NCBI GenBank assembly: GCA_900317215.1
Contig: ONFW01000079.1
Coordinates: 1 to 7,488 of the forward strand
Direction of reading: 5' to 3'
Length of the DNA: 7,488 nucleotides
Origin: an uncultured Eubacteriales bacterium
Lineage (GTDB): Bacteria; Bacillota; Clostridia; Oscillospirales; Acutalibacteraceae
In this document: piece by piece, positions 1 to 5,965 of the stretch
Numbering within the stretch: the first letter of the stretch is position 1
Layout: each line of letters starts with the position of its first letter
Position numbers and translations under genes: made by a program
The notes under the pieces: generated by a model
Seen by the model: the letters and a program-made list of their open reading frames with translations, nothing else
Databases searched by the model: none
Told to the model about the DNA's origin: nothing

Positions 1-960
1 ATCGGACTTCCGCAGAATGAAACGGTGGACGTGGTGTTCTATAACAGCAGCGGCGCCCGTGAAAATCTTATGCGCGAGAGCGCAGATGCCAACGGCAGAC
101 TGGAGGGGCTGAAGTATTACCTTTCCGGCGATGAAAGAATTGAATTTTCACAGCTTCCTGTCGGAACAAAATACAGGATAACCGAGGAGGCGTCCGCTTA
201 TAAGGCTGCGTATAAGATAGAGGTCGGCGGTGAGCTTATTGAAAGACAGGAGAATGAGCTGACAAATACCTCTCTTACAACGGGTGAGGCTGACAATGAC
301 GGCAATTATACCGAGGAGGGAATGAACATTATCCACGAGGGCGGCGATGTTGAGGTGACCTATACCAACACAAAGCTGCAGCGTGAAGTGACTATCACAA
401 AGTCGGCCGATTTTTCCGAATCGGATATGTCCTATTCCGAGAGAAAGGCTTTGGAATTTACCTTCCTTGTGAGCTTTAAGGGTCTTACATCGGGAAATGC
501 TTACAGGCTTGAATATACCGACAAGGACACGACAGGGATCATCGGCGAGGACGAATTTAGCGCTGAGTCAGACGGTTCGGCCGATATAAGGATACTGCTT
601 AAGGACGGTATGTCCTGCAGGATAAGCGACCTACCGATCGGAGCCGCATATACCGTGACGGAAGAAGCCTGCCCCAGGTTTATTTCGGAATACAGCATAG
701 AAGGCAACAGCAATTCATTGATAGCAAGGTTTGAGGATAAGAACACCGAGCCTGGAAAGGAGCTGTCAACGGCGAAGGAAACGGTCAATACAAACGATCA
801 CGATATCCTTATACTGTTCAAAAACACCTACAACGCCTCAGATTTCGTACTTCCTGCGGCAGGCGTTGACGATATGAGAGGGCTGACTGCAGCCGCCTTA
901 TCGGGACTTCTTCTCTTTGCGGCTTTGTATTTCATCTCTTACAGAAGAAAATACAGGTAA
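1..960 (+). CDS. Sortase-anchored Cna-B/SpaA-like surface protein, C-terminal part (5' end outside window)
   Basis: The reading frame is open from the first base, so the gene starts upstream; the GTG at 25 is only an internal codon. The visible 319 residues hold two related beta-rich units, roughly 9-124 and 125-275. Each carries the same motif, LPVGTKYRITEEA near 52 and LPIGAAYTVTEEA near 211, and each ends in an FxNT/TYTNT-like strand. This is typical of Cna-B/SpaA (prealbumin-like) stalk repeats of Gram-positive pilins and adhesins. The C-terminus is a sorting signal: LPAAG (284-288), a hydrophobic segment (about 294-313) and a basic tail RRKYR. Sortase would cleave in the LPAAG motif and attach the protein to the wall or to a pilus. 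The pentapeptide has Ala where classical LPxTG has Thr. Ligand and true length are unknown. A strong terminator follows 8 bases after the stop, so this is the last gene of its transcript. Confidence 0.85.
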   Translation: MGLPQNETVDVVFYNSSGARENLMRESADANGRLEGLKYYLSGDERIEFSQLPVGTKYRITEEASAYKAAYKIEVGGELIERQENELTNTSLTTGEADNDGNYTEEGMNIIHEGGDVEVTYTNTKLQREVTITKSADFSESDMSYSERKALEFTFLVSFKGLTSGNAYRLEYTDKDTTGIIGEDEFSAESDGSADIRILLKDGMSCRISDLPIGAAYTVTEEACPRFISEYSIEGNSNSLIARFEDKNTEPGKELSTAKETVNTNDHDILILFKNTYNASDFVLPAAGVDDMRGLTAAALSGLLLFAALYFISYRRKYR

Positions 961-967
961 TAATACG

Positions 968-1013
968 AAAACCGACCGTTTCGGCGCTTCATTGCGCTGT
1001 GCGGTCGGTTTTT
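968..1013 (+). terminator. Intrinsic terminator after the surface-protein gene
   Basis: An 11-bp perfect stem is formed by AAAACCGACCG (968-978) and CGGTCGGTTTT (1002-1012). The loop contains a second small GCGC/GCGC pairing (984-987 with 994-997). A run of five T follows the stem (1009-1013). The reverse strand offers only four T after the stem, so it could weakly stop the convergent transporter transcript as well. Confidence 0.9.
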
Positions 1014-1189
1014 ACATTTTGATTGAAATAACAATCCTAAGCTTGTTTGTCAACTCCTTTATTATCGTCTTGATTAGCTGATTACTGAAACAGAAGTCAA
1101 TTGTCGGCAGGAATTAAAGTCACATTGACTGTTGATGTCGTCGTTCGCTTCTTGTATAAGTTCAAAGTTATACCAAAACAAATATTGTT
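1014..1189. other. Intergenic stretch with no convincing gene
   Basis: This AT-rich gap separates two convergent genes. Just past the transporter stop there is a small AT-only inverted repeat (AAAACA/TGTTTT around 1175-1192), but no T-run on the transporter's strand, so it is a poor terminator. Nothing else could be supported. Confidence 0.5.
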
Positions 1190-2092
1190 TTATTCTTTTT
1201 TTGTCCTTGAAAACGGGAGCTGTGCCAAAATGATTGCCGCAAACATAATGATACAACCGGTCAGTTCACGAATACTCATTACCTCATTCAGGATCAAAGC
1301 GCCGGCTATTACAGCAAAGACGGATTCCAGGCTCATCAGCAGAGAGGCAACAGCCGGATCAGTATGTTTTTGAGCGACGATCTGGAGTGTGTATCCTATT
1401 CCGCCGGAAATAATTCCGCAATACAGTATCGGGATAATTGCGGATAAGATCTTTTCGGGACTTGGTGCTTCAAAGATAAAAGCAACAATCCAAGAAATAG
1501 CTGCTGTCGTAATAAATTGTATCGCAGACATCCGTATCGGATTACATGTGCTGACAAAGTAATCGCAGCACAAGATGTGTCCGCTGAATAATAATGCGCA
1601 GATTAGGATTAGAGCATCTCCTTGTGAAAGAGAAAAGCCTTCGTTCATACATAGCAGATACATACCGACAATTCCAAGCAGTACAGCGATCCATACTGCA
1701 AGCGTACCGCGTTTTTTAAAAATCACTAAATTCAAAACCGGTACGATCAGGATATACAGAGCTGTAATAAAGCCTGCTTTACCTGCTGTCGTATATACGA
1801 TTCCCATTTGTTGAAAAATGCTCGCTGAAGCAAGGAATACACCGCAAAGGATACCGCCCTTAACAGTATTTCTATGATATTTGTTTTTTTGCTCAATGCT
1901 TTTAATGTGCGGTTTGGTTTTTATGAATAATGAGACGATTCCTATTGCTGCTGCAGCCAAAGTCATTCTGGCTGCATTAAAGGTGATCGGCTCGATCTGT
2001 TCCATTCCGGAGCGCTGAAAAACAAAAGCGGTTCCCCATATAACTGCTACGAGAACCAACAAAAGACTACCGATCATTTTTTTCTTGTTCAT
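1190..2092 (-). CDS. EamA-family (DMT superfamily) transporter, 10 TM
   Basis: A 300-residue membrane protein of the usual length for the drug/metabolite transporter superfamily. It has two EamA repeats, about 7-147 and 158-293, each with five predicted helices. Family-typical stretches include WGTAFVFQR (19-27) near the end of helix 1, ITALYILIVPVLN (109-121) in repeat 1, and the SLESVFAVIAGALILNE region (254-270) of repeat 2. Such proteins export or import small metabolites or amino acids; the substrate cannot be read from sequence. I start it at the ATG at 2092 because an AGGTG ribosome site sits 6 bases before it. A GTG nine bases further upstream (2101) is in frame but would overlap that site. 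It is transcribed alone, divergently from the fluoride antiporter, from the promoter listed at 2197-2225. Confidence 0.9.
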   Translation of the reverse strand: MNKKKMIGSLLLVLVAVIWGTAFVFQRSGMEQIEPITFNAARMTLAAAAIGIVSLFIKTKPHIKSIEQKNKYHRNTVKGGILCGVFLASASIFQQMGIVYTTAGKAGFITALYILIVPVLNLVIFKKRGTLAVWIAVLLGIVGMYLLCMNEGFSLSQGDALILICALLFSGHILCCDYFVSTCNPIRMSAIQFITTAAISWIVAFIFEAPSPEKILSAIIPILYCGIISGGIGYTLQIVAQKHTDPAVASLLMSLESVFAVIAGALILNEVMSIRELTGCIIMFAAIILAQLPFSRTKKE

Positions 2093-2179
2093 ATTGTGCA
2101 CCTGCCCTAATTATTTGACCTTTATTTCCGGTAGGTGTCCACCCGTATATCAGGATATCATCATTCGGATCAATAAAAC

Positions 2180-2206
2180 ATGATATTCTTTGTTTTAATA
2201 TATCAT
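2180..2206. promoter_or_regulatory. Candidate operator: 7-bp inverted repeat over the EamA promoter
   Basis: ATGATAT (2180-2186) and ATATCAT (2200-2206) are perfect inverted copies. Their centres are 20 bp apart, about two helical turns. The right arm overlaps the predicted -10 and the left arm lies just downstream of the predicted start, a typical layout for a dimeric repressor. The arms are AT-rich, so chance is a real alternative, and no regulator gene is adjacent. Confidence 0.35.
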
Positions 2207-2225
2207 AATAAAGCATTTTTGTCTA
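2197..2225 (-). promoter_or_regulatory. Sigma-A-type promoter for the EamA transporter
   Basis: Read on the minus strand: TAGACA (-35, 2220-2225), a 17-base spacer, then TATATT (-10, 2197-2202). Each hexamer matches consensus at five of six positions. Predicted start near 2190, leaving a leader of about 97 bases before the ATG. Confidence 0.6.
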
Positions 2226-2283
2226 TACCCATATATCGGACGTTGCTCACCTCAATCAAACAAGCTTGTTGGAGCTCATGGGG

Positions 2284-2309
2284 GACTCCTTTTCTGGCGA
2301 AAAGGAGTC
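2284..2309. repeat. Perfect 11-bp hairpin between the divergent genes
   Basis: GACTCCTTTTC (2284-2294) and GAAAAGGAGTC (2299-2309) pair perfectly around the loop TGGC. It lies about 20 bp before the -35 of the fluoride-switch promoter and is not followed by a T-run on either strand, so it does not look like a simple terminator. It could be a leftover terminator, a dispersed palindromic element, or a protein-binding site. A 12-bp palindrome AACAAGCTTGTT lies just upstream (2259-2270). Confidence 0.6.
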
Positions 2310-2329
2310 ACAAAGGATTTTGATTTTTA

Positions 2330-2358
2330 TTGACAATTATATAAATATGTGCAATAAT
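2330..2358 (+). promoter_or_regulatory. Promoter for the fluoride riboswitch transcript
   Basis: A perfect TTGACA -35 (2330-2335), a 17-base spacer, then AATAAT (-10, 2353-2358) preceded by TGC, an extended -10 element (2350-2352). The predicted start near 2364-2366 falls immediately before the first riboswitch stem, the expected place for a switch-controlled transcript. Confidence 0.75.
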
Positions 2359-2365
2359 AAAGACA

Positions 2366-2424
2366 TAGGGAATGATTGTCTCCCTTGGGAAACCAGAACC
2401 GCTTTTCAAAGCTGATGACATCTG
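2366..2424 (+). promoter_or_regulatory. Fluoride riboswitch (crcB motif)
   Basis: Seen: stem P1 AGGGA (2367-2371) with TCCCT (2381-2385), enclosing an ATGATTGTC loop; stem GCTT (2401-2404) with AAGC (2409-2412), loop TTCA; and the conserved 3' stretch GCTGATGACATCTGC (2411-2425). The four bases TGTC in the first loop (2377-2380) can pair with GACA (2417-2420), which is the pseudoknot that shapes the fluoride site in this class. Known: crcB-motif RNAs bind fluoride with Mg2+ and turn on fluoride exporters, CPA-type antiporters and fluoride-tolerant enzymes. A small extra hairpin, TGG-GAAA-CCA (2386-2395), sits between the two stems. Fluoride binding would hold GCTGAT in the switch and away from the terminator that overlaps it, giving an ON switch for the antiporter. 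Confidence 0.9.
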
Positions 2425-2455
2425 CAATCTTTGCAGGGGGAATCAGCCTTTTTTT
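2411..2455 (+). terminator. Riboswitch-controlled intrinsic terminator
   Basis: GCTGAT (2411-2416) pairs with ATCAGC (2442-2447) and CTGCAA (2422-2427) with TTGCAG (2431-2436); an internal loop separates the two helices and a run of seven T follows (2449-2455). The 5' arm uses the same bases as the 3' edge of the fluoride aptamer and includes GACA of the pseudoknot within the hairpin. Aptamer and terminator are therefore mutually exclusive, and transcription should stop here without fluoride. Confidence 0.85.
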
Positions 2456-2485
2456 ATTCCTTCTGCATGAACAGGAGGAAATAAT

Positions 2486-3664
2486 ATGCTTTTAAGCTTT
2501 GCGCTAATACTGCTGTCAGGTATGCTGGTAAGTAAATTTTTATCTCTTATCAAGCTTCCGCGGCTTATCGGAATGATAGGTATCGGTATTCTGATCGGTC
2601 CTTTTTGTCTGAATCTGATTGATACGACTGTGTTGGATATTTCATCGCAGCTTCGTCAGATTGCCTTGGTCATCATTTTGCTCAGAGCCGGTCTTAATCT
2701 GAAAATTGATGATTTGAAAAAGGTTGGACGACCGGCGATACTTATGTGCTTTGTTCCGGCAAGTCTTGAAATCATCGGAATGATTCTTGTTGCTCCTTTG
2801 CTTTTTCAGTTGGATATTATTGATTCACTAATTATGGGTACTGTTATAGCAGCAGTTTCTCCGGCTGTAATTGTTCCTCATATGCTGAAGATAATGGATA
2901 AGGGATTCGGAGTAAAAAAAGGTGTTCCACAAATGATTCTCGCCGGAGCATCTGCTGATGATGTTTTTGTTATCGTTCTATTTACATCATTTACCGGAAT
3001 GGCGAGAACCGGTTCCTTTGAAGCACTCGATCTTCTTCGTATACCCACCTCCATTCTATTTGGACTAATAGCAGGAATACTGATTGGCTTTATTCTTCAC
3101 AAGCTGTTTGAAAAAGCAAATGTTGATCCGACAAAAATAATAATTGTTTTTGTGTGCATCTCTTTTGTACTTGTCACAATCGAAAATGCCGCCGCAGGTA
3201 TTATTGGTTTTTCGGGACTTATAGCAACAATGATGTTAGGAATAACATTTGCAAGCAGATCCGAAAAAAAAGCCAAATCAGTTTCGGAGGGCCTTTTTAA
3301 AATATGGATAGCCGCCGAAATAATACTTTTTGTACTCGTTGGCGCAGCAGTTGATATTAATTATGCTTTTCGAGAGGGTGCAAAAGCTATACTGCTTATC
3401 ATCTTAGTTCTTGTTTTTCGTATGTCCGGAGTATTGCTTTGTATGATCGGTACAAGGCTGAATAAAAAAGAGAGGTTGTTTTCAATGCTCGCATATACGC
3501 CCAAAGCAACAGTTCAGGCAGCGATCGGAGCAATTCCTCTTTCTATGGGGTTGAGTTCGGGAAACACGATACTCACTGTTGCTGTAGTTGCTATTCTTCT
3601 GACAGCACCATTAGGCTCTTTTCTTATAGATATTACTTATAAAAAGCTTCTTGAGCGATCATGA
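2486..3664 (+). CDS. Fluoride-responsive cation:proton antiporter (CPA family)
   Basis: A 392-residue, roughly 12-helix membrane protein of the monovalent cation:proton antiporter family (Na+/H+ exchanger domain). Visible core residues: the unwound-helix motif AVSPAVIVPHM (123-133), ASADDV (155-160) with the paired acids D158-D159, and K340 in a TPKATVQAAIG stretch late in the protein. The last matches the lysine that pairs with the acidic site in NhaA/NapA-type exchangers. A DD pair is usually linked to electrogenic exchange; neutral CPA1 members have ND. The start is fixed by AGGAGG (2473-2478) seven bases before the ATG. The fluoride riboswitch upstream implies a role in fluoride tolerance, either by moving fluoride itself or by correcting ion or pH stress. 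Which ion it carries is not shown by sequence. It is a single-gene unit closed by the terminator at 3682-3709. Confidence 0.88.
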   Translation: MLLSFALILLSGMLVSKFLSLIKLPRLIGMIGIGILIGPFCLNLIDTTVLDISSQLRQIALVIILLRAGLNLKIDDLKKVGRPAILMCFVPASLEIIGMILVAPLLFQLDIIDSLIMGTVIAAVSPAVIVPHMLKIMDKGFGVKKGVPQMILAGASADDVFVIVLFTSFTGMARTGSFEALDLLRIPTSILFGLIAGILIGFILHKLFEKANVDPTKIIIVFVCISFVLVTIENAAAGIIGFSGLIATMMLGITFASRSEKKAKSVSEGLFKIWIAAEIILFVLVGAAVDINYAFREGAKAILLIILVLVFRMSGVLLCMIGTRLNKKERLFSMLAYTPKATVQAAIGAIPLSMGLSSGNTILTVAVVAILLTAPLGSFLIDITYKKLLERS

Positions 3665-3681
3665 TCTCGATCAGAGCAAAC

Positions 3682-3709
3682 AAAAAGGACTGCACCCGCA
3701 GTCCTTTTT
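3682..3709. terminator. Bidirectional intrinsic terminator between convergent genes
   Basis: A 12-bp perfect stem, AAAAAGGACTGC (3682-3693) with GCAGTCCTTTTT (3698-3709), around the loop ACCC. The T-run on the plus strand ends the antiporter transcript 18 bases after its stop. The matching A-run gives TTTTT on the minus strand, so it can also stop the decarboxylase-phosphatase transcript, which has no better terminator of its own. Confidence 0.92.
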
Positions 3710-3751
3710 ATGCGCTTGTTTTTCTCTGTCATAAGGATTTTGGGTACCTGC

Positions 3752-3812
3752 GGCGGCATTATAATCAGGATAAACGCACCGTATATACCATAAAGAAATT
3801 CAAAATGCCGCC
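3752..3812. repeat. 9-bp inverted repeat with 43-bp spacer
   Basis: GGCGGCATT (3752-3760) and AATGCCGCC (3804-3812) are perfect inverted copies in the gap between the antiporter terminator and the fusion gene. No T-run follows on either strand. The gap shows no supported coding region. It may be a remnant or a short dispersed element, or simply a large hairpin at the 3' end of the fusion transcript. Confidence 0.4.
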
Positions 3813-3852
3813 CTCAAGCGAAAACAAAAGCTTATATCTCTTTTTTCGGTGT

Positions 3853-3878
3853 AGAAGCTATGATCAGTAAATGCTTCT
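3853..3878 (-). other. Possible 3' hairpin after the fusion gene
   Basis: AGAAGC (3853-3858) and GCTTCT (3873-3878) can pair, beginning 9 bases past the fusion gene's stop. No T-run follows on the minus strand, so it would act at most as an RNA-end stabiliser, with true termination further on at 3682-3709. Confidence 0.25.
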
Positions 3879-3887
3879 GTCTGTAAT

Positions 3888-5717
3888 TCAGTCTGCCTTG
3901 CCTGAGTAGGTGATGTCATCACCATAGATCGTAGTCCAGTCATCTTTCATTGATACCGCTGTCCAGCCGTTTTCTTCACAGCTTTTACGCATCTTTTCGG
4001 CTTTTTCCACGTTGCCGTTTTCTCTTTGTGTATCATCACAGCAGAGCATGAATGCAGCGCTCTTGTATTTGTTATTGCTTATGACATAGTTCGCCATAGC
4101 AGCATCACCGGAGCTGTTGCCGAAGGACAGTACCGGCTTAACGCCGATCTCCTGTTCGATCACAGTGACCTTGTTCATTTTCAGATTTTTTATCAGGAAA
4201 TCTCCGCCGGTCACAAGCTTATCCTCCTGCGTGAATGTATAATCAAGTCCGTCAGCATCGCCCTGCCCCGTAGCTACAAGAGATTCATCCGAGCCGATCA
4301 TCTGACTGCGCGGGATATTTACAGTGCCCTCAGCAAGTCCTCTTGTTATCAGCCTGTCTGTACCGCTGACGATATATACCTTAAAGTCATTTGCCTGTAA
4401 GAGATCAATAACCTGTAGCATGGGCTTATAGAATGCCTGTCCGTTTGTCATGTTGGTATAGCTGTTCATAGGCTGATCTCTGTAAGCCTTGACATAGGCG
4501 TCAAATTCCTCAGGTGTCATCCCCTTAAAGGCGGTAGCAACAGCAGTGCCGTGCTTAACATCCAGTCCCTTGGGATACTCACCCGTTCTGAAGTATTCCT
4601 CTATGATCTTTGCGGTCTCCTTTTCCTCATCGCTTGCCTTATCCTTATAATCCGGATCCTCCATTACCCTGTGATAAAGCAGCTTATGGTCAAAATAGCC
4701 CGGATCTGTTTCGCAGCAGAGGGTGCCGTCCATATCAAATACGGCGATACGGTTTTCGACGGGAATAAAGAACTCTGAGCTTTCATCGGTAATCACCTTT
4801 ATATAGTCTGTAAGCTGAGCTTTGAGCGGAGCCGAATCCGTCCATAATGAAAGTGTATCCTCCTGTGACGCTTTACTGTCTGTTTCAACCTTTTTTATAG
4901 CGTCGTCAACATTCTTTGCAAGCTCCATGCTCTGGAAATCCGTATTATCTGACAACTCCATATCAAAGCCCGGTGTAATGTCAAGCTCGGCCTTAGCACT
5001 TGCAAAAGAAAGGTCAAGCATGTGTCCTCCCTTTGTCCGGTCATCTGAAATAAAGTGGAAGTGCCATCCTGCTGCATTCAGACCGCTCATATAATCGGGG
5101 CAATAAAGACCCACTACCGTACCTGTGATATTTTCATAATTAAACTCGCGCTGATCTGTTTCAAGCGCTTTGTCAAGGCTCTTGTAGGGCTTTTCCTGTT
5201 TTATCTCGCTGCGGACGAACATCTTTTCAAATGTACCGCTGACCTTTACAAGATAAAACATATTCTTGCCCTTTTCATTTACTGTCTTGTCAAGCTCGGT
5301 CTTGAAGGAGGTCATATCCTTTATGTCCTTCATATCGACTGATACATCGCTGTCAAAAAAGCTGACATTTGAGAAGGGAACGGTTTCATCATCAGCAGCC
5401 TCTCTTACAGTGCCGTCACCCAAGGCTTGATAAACTTTGCCGTCAATAACTATCATTTCTCCGTTGACGCCCTCAAAGGTGCCGATACCTGTGTCGCCGT
5501 GTTTTTTAAGCTCGCTGACCTTGATTATGCCGTCATAGTAACCCTGAGTGAGAGATTGCAAAAGTGCTACCTGATAAACGGTTTCTCTGTCCTGTGCCGT
5601 TTCGGAAACGCTTGTGTTATTCTGTGGTGCTTCTGTTTTGTTTTCCTGCTTCTGATTGCAGGCGGAGAAAGACAGTGCCATTGATGCCAATAAAAGGATA
5701 GCTATTTTCTTTTTCAT
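3888..5717 (-). CDS. Predicted lipoprotein: alpha-acetolactate decarboxylase fused to an exported HAD phosphatase
   Basis: A 609-residue protein starting at the ATG at 5717, which has GGAGG eight bases upstream. Residues 1-20 are a lipoprotein signal peptide (KKK, hydrophobic core, lipobox FSAC with C20), then a polar linker to about 45. Residues about 46-280 match alpha-acetolactate decarboxylase (2-acetolactate to acetoin plus CO2): GTFEG with E82, R169 in VRSEIKQEKPY, zinc ligands H219, H221 and H232 in GWHFHF...GGH, and E278 as the likely last acidic residue. Residues about 288-609 match exported HAD hydrolases: the LSLWTDSAPLK lead-in, motif I FDMDGT (D328, D330), motif II SGT (S451), a motif III lysine (probably K516) and motif IV GNSSGD (D538). 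Both enzymes look complete, so this is a true fusion of two secreted proteins. The phosphatase substrate, and whether acetolactate is the real decarboxylase substrate outside the cell, are unknown. Confidence 0.88.
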   Translation of the reverse strand: MKKKIAILLLASMALSFSACNQKQENKTEAPQNNTSVSETAQDRETVYQVALLQSLTQGYYDGIIKVSELKKHGDTGIGTFEGVNGEMIVIDGKVYQALGDGTVREAADDETVPFSNVSFFDSDVSVDMKDIKDMTSFKTELDKTVNEKGKNMFYLVKVSGTFEKMFVRSEIKQEKPYKSLDKALETDQREFNYENITGTVVGLYCPDYMSGLNAAGWHFHFISDDRTKGGHMLDLSFASAKAELDITPGFDMELSDNTDFQSMELAKNVDDAIKKVETDSKASQEDTLSLWTDSAPLKAQLTDYIKVITDESSEFFIPVENRIAVFDMDGTLCCETDPGYFDHKLLYHRVMEDPDYKDKASDEEKETAKIIEEYFRTGEYPKGLDVKHGTAVATAFKGMTPEEFDAYVKAYRDQPMNSYTNMTNGQAFYKPMLQVIDLLQANDFKVYIVSGTDRLITRGLAEGTVNIPRSQMIGSDESLVATGQGDADGLDYTFTQEDKLVTGGDFLIKNLKMNKVTVIEQEIGVKPVLSFGNSSGDAAMANYVISNNKYKSAAFMLCCDDTQRENGNVEKAEKMRKSCEENGWTAVSMKDDWTTIYGDDITYSGKAD

Positions 5718-5803
5718 TCTTTCGACCTCCATTTGTATTGTTTTATTTATAGACCTGAGTACATACAAAGCAGCATAACAGAACTTTGATTAAACCCATT
5801 ATA

Positions 5804-5832
5804 AGTATAATATCAATGCTCTACACTGTCAA
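5804..5832 (-). promoter_or_regulatory. Near-consensus promoter for the decarboxylase-phosphatase gene
   Basis: On the minus strand: a perfect TTGACA (-35, 5827-5832), a 17-base spacer, then TATACT (-10, 5804-5809). The predicted start lies near 5797, giving a leader of about 80 bases with no clear structure. Such a strong housekeeping promoter implies substantial basal expression rather than strict dependence on the neighbouring alternative sigma factor. Confidence 0.8.
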
Positions 5833-5920
5833 CCTTTGTCTGTCTATAAAATCAAGGGAATGGATACGGTGATGTTCTGCCGGAGTTCGGATAGTATCTC
5901 ATTTCTGAAAACCGATTTAT

Positions 5921-5965
5921 TTTTTTAAAAAACGCAACGAAATAAGCATAGATCCGGTCTATAAT
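5921..5965 (+). promoter_or_regulatory. Candidate promoter region for the sigma-factor operon
   Basis: Two readings are possible. A perfect TATAAT (5960-5965) has no good -35 at the right distance. Alternatively GCAAC (5934-5938) and CGGTCT (5955-5960), 16 bases apart, resemble an ECF-type promoter (AAC-containing -35, GTC-containing -10), with the A/T tract TTTTTTAAAAAA (5921-5932) directly upstream as in many ECF promoters. The second reading would mean autoregulation by the downstream sigma factor. Confidence 0.4.

Larger units (their letters stand above)
2093..2485. other. Divergent regulatory region between the EamA transporter and the fluoride antiporter
   Basis: No coding region is supported in these 393 bases. 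The left part (2093-2190) is the EamA leader, followed by its promoter and candidate operator. The middle (2226-2329) holds the AACAAGCTTGTT palindrome and the 11-bp hairpin. The right part is the antiporter promoter, fluoride riboswitch, terminator and ribosome site. Confidence 0.8.

Noticed and set aside
2093..2101. GTG start for the EamA transporter
   Set aside because: It overlaps the AGGTG ribosome site used by the ATG at 2092 and lacks a well-placed site of its own.
2100..2190. A riboswitch in the EamA leader
   Set aside because: A short GGTGG/CCtACC hairpin is possible, but no conserved motif of a known class (guanidine, lithium, sodium and others) could be matched.
1039..2267. 11-bp inverted copies AAGCTTGTTTG (1039-1049) and CAAACAAGCTT (2257-2267) flanking the EamA gene, suggesting a mobile element
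   Set aside because: Several 11-mer matches of this kind are expected by chance in 7.5 kb, there is no transposase, and no target duplication was seen.
3661..3870. A 69-codon plus-strand open frame after the antiporter
   Set aside because: It runs straight through the 12-bp terminator at 3682-3709, has no ribosome site, and its composition looks non-coding.
4800..4880. Possible frameshift or assembly join between the decarboxylase and phosphatase halves
   Set aside because: The frame is continuous, and the HAD half begins with the lead-in segment normally found in mature exported HADs, consistent with a clean natural fusion; it remains a check to make rather than an observation.
5718..5768. 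A 17-residue N-terminal extension of the fusion protein
   Set aside because: It would put charged residues before the lipoprotein signal peptide; the ATG at 5717 has a strong GGAGG at good spacing.
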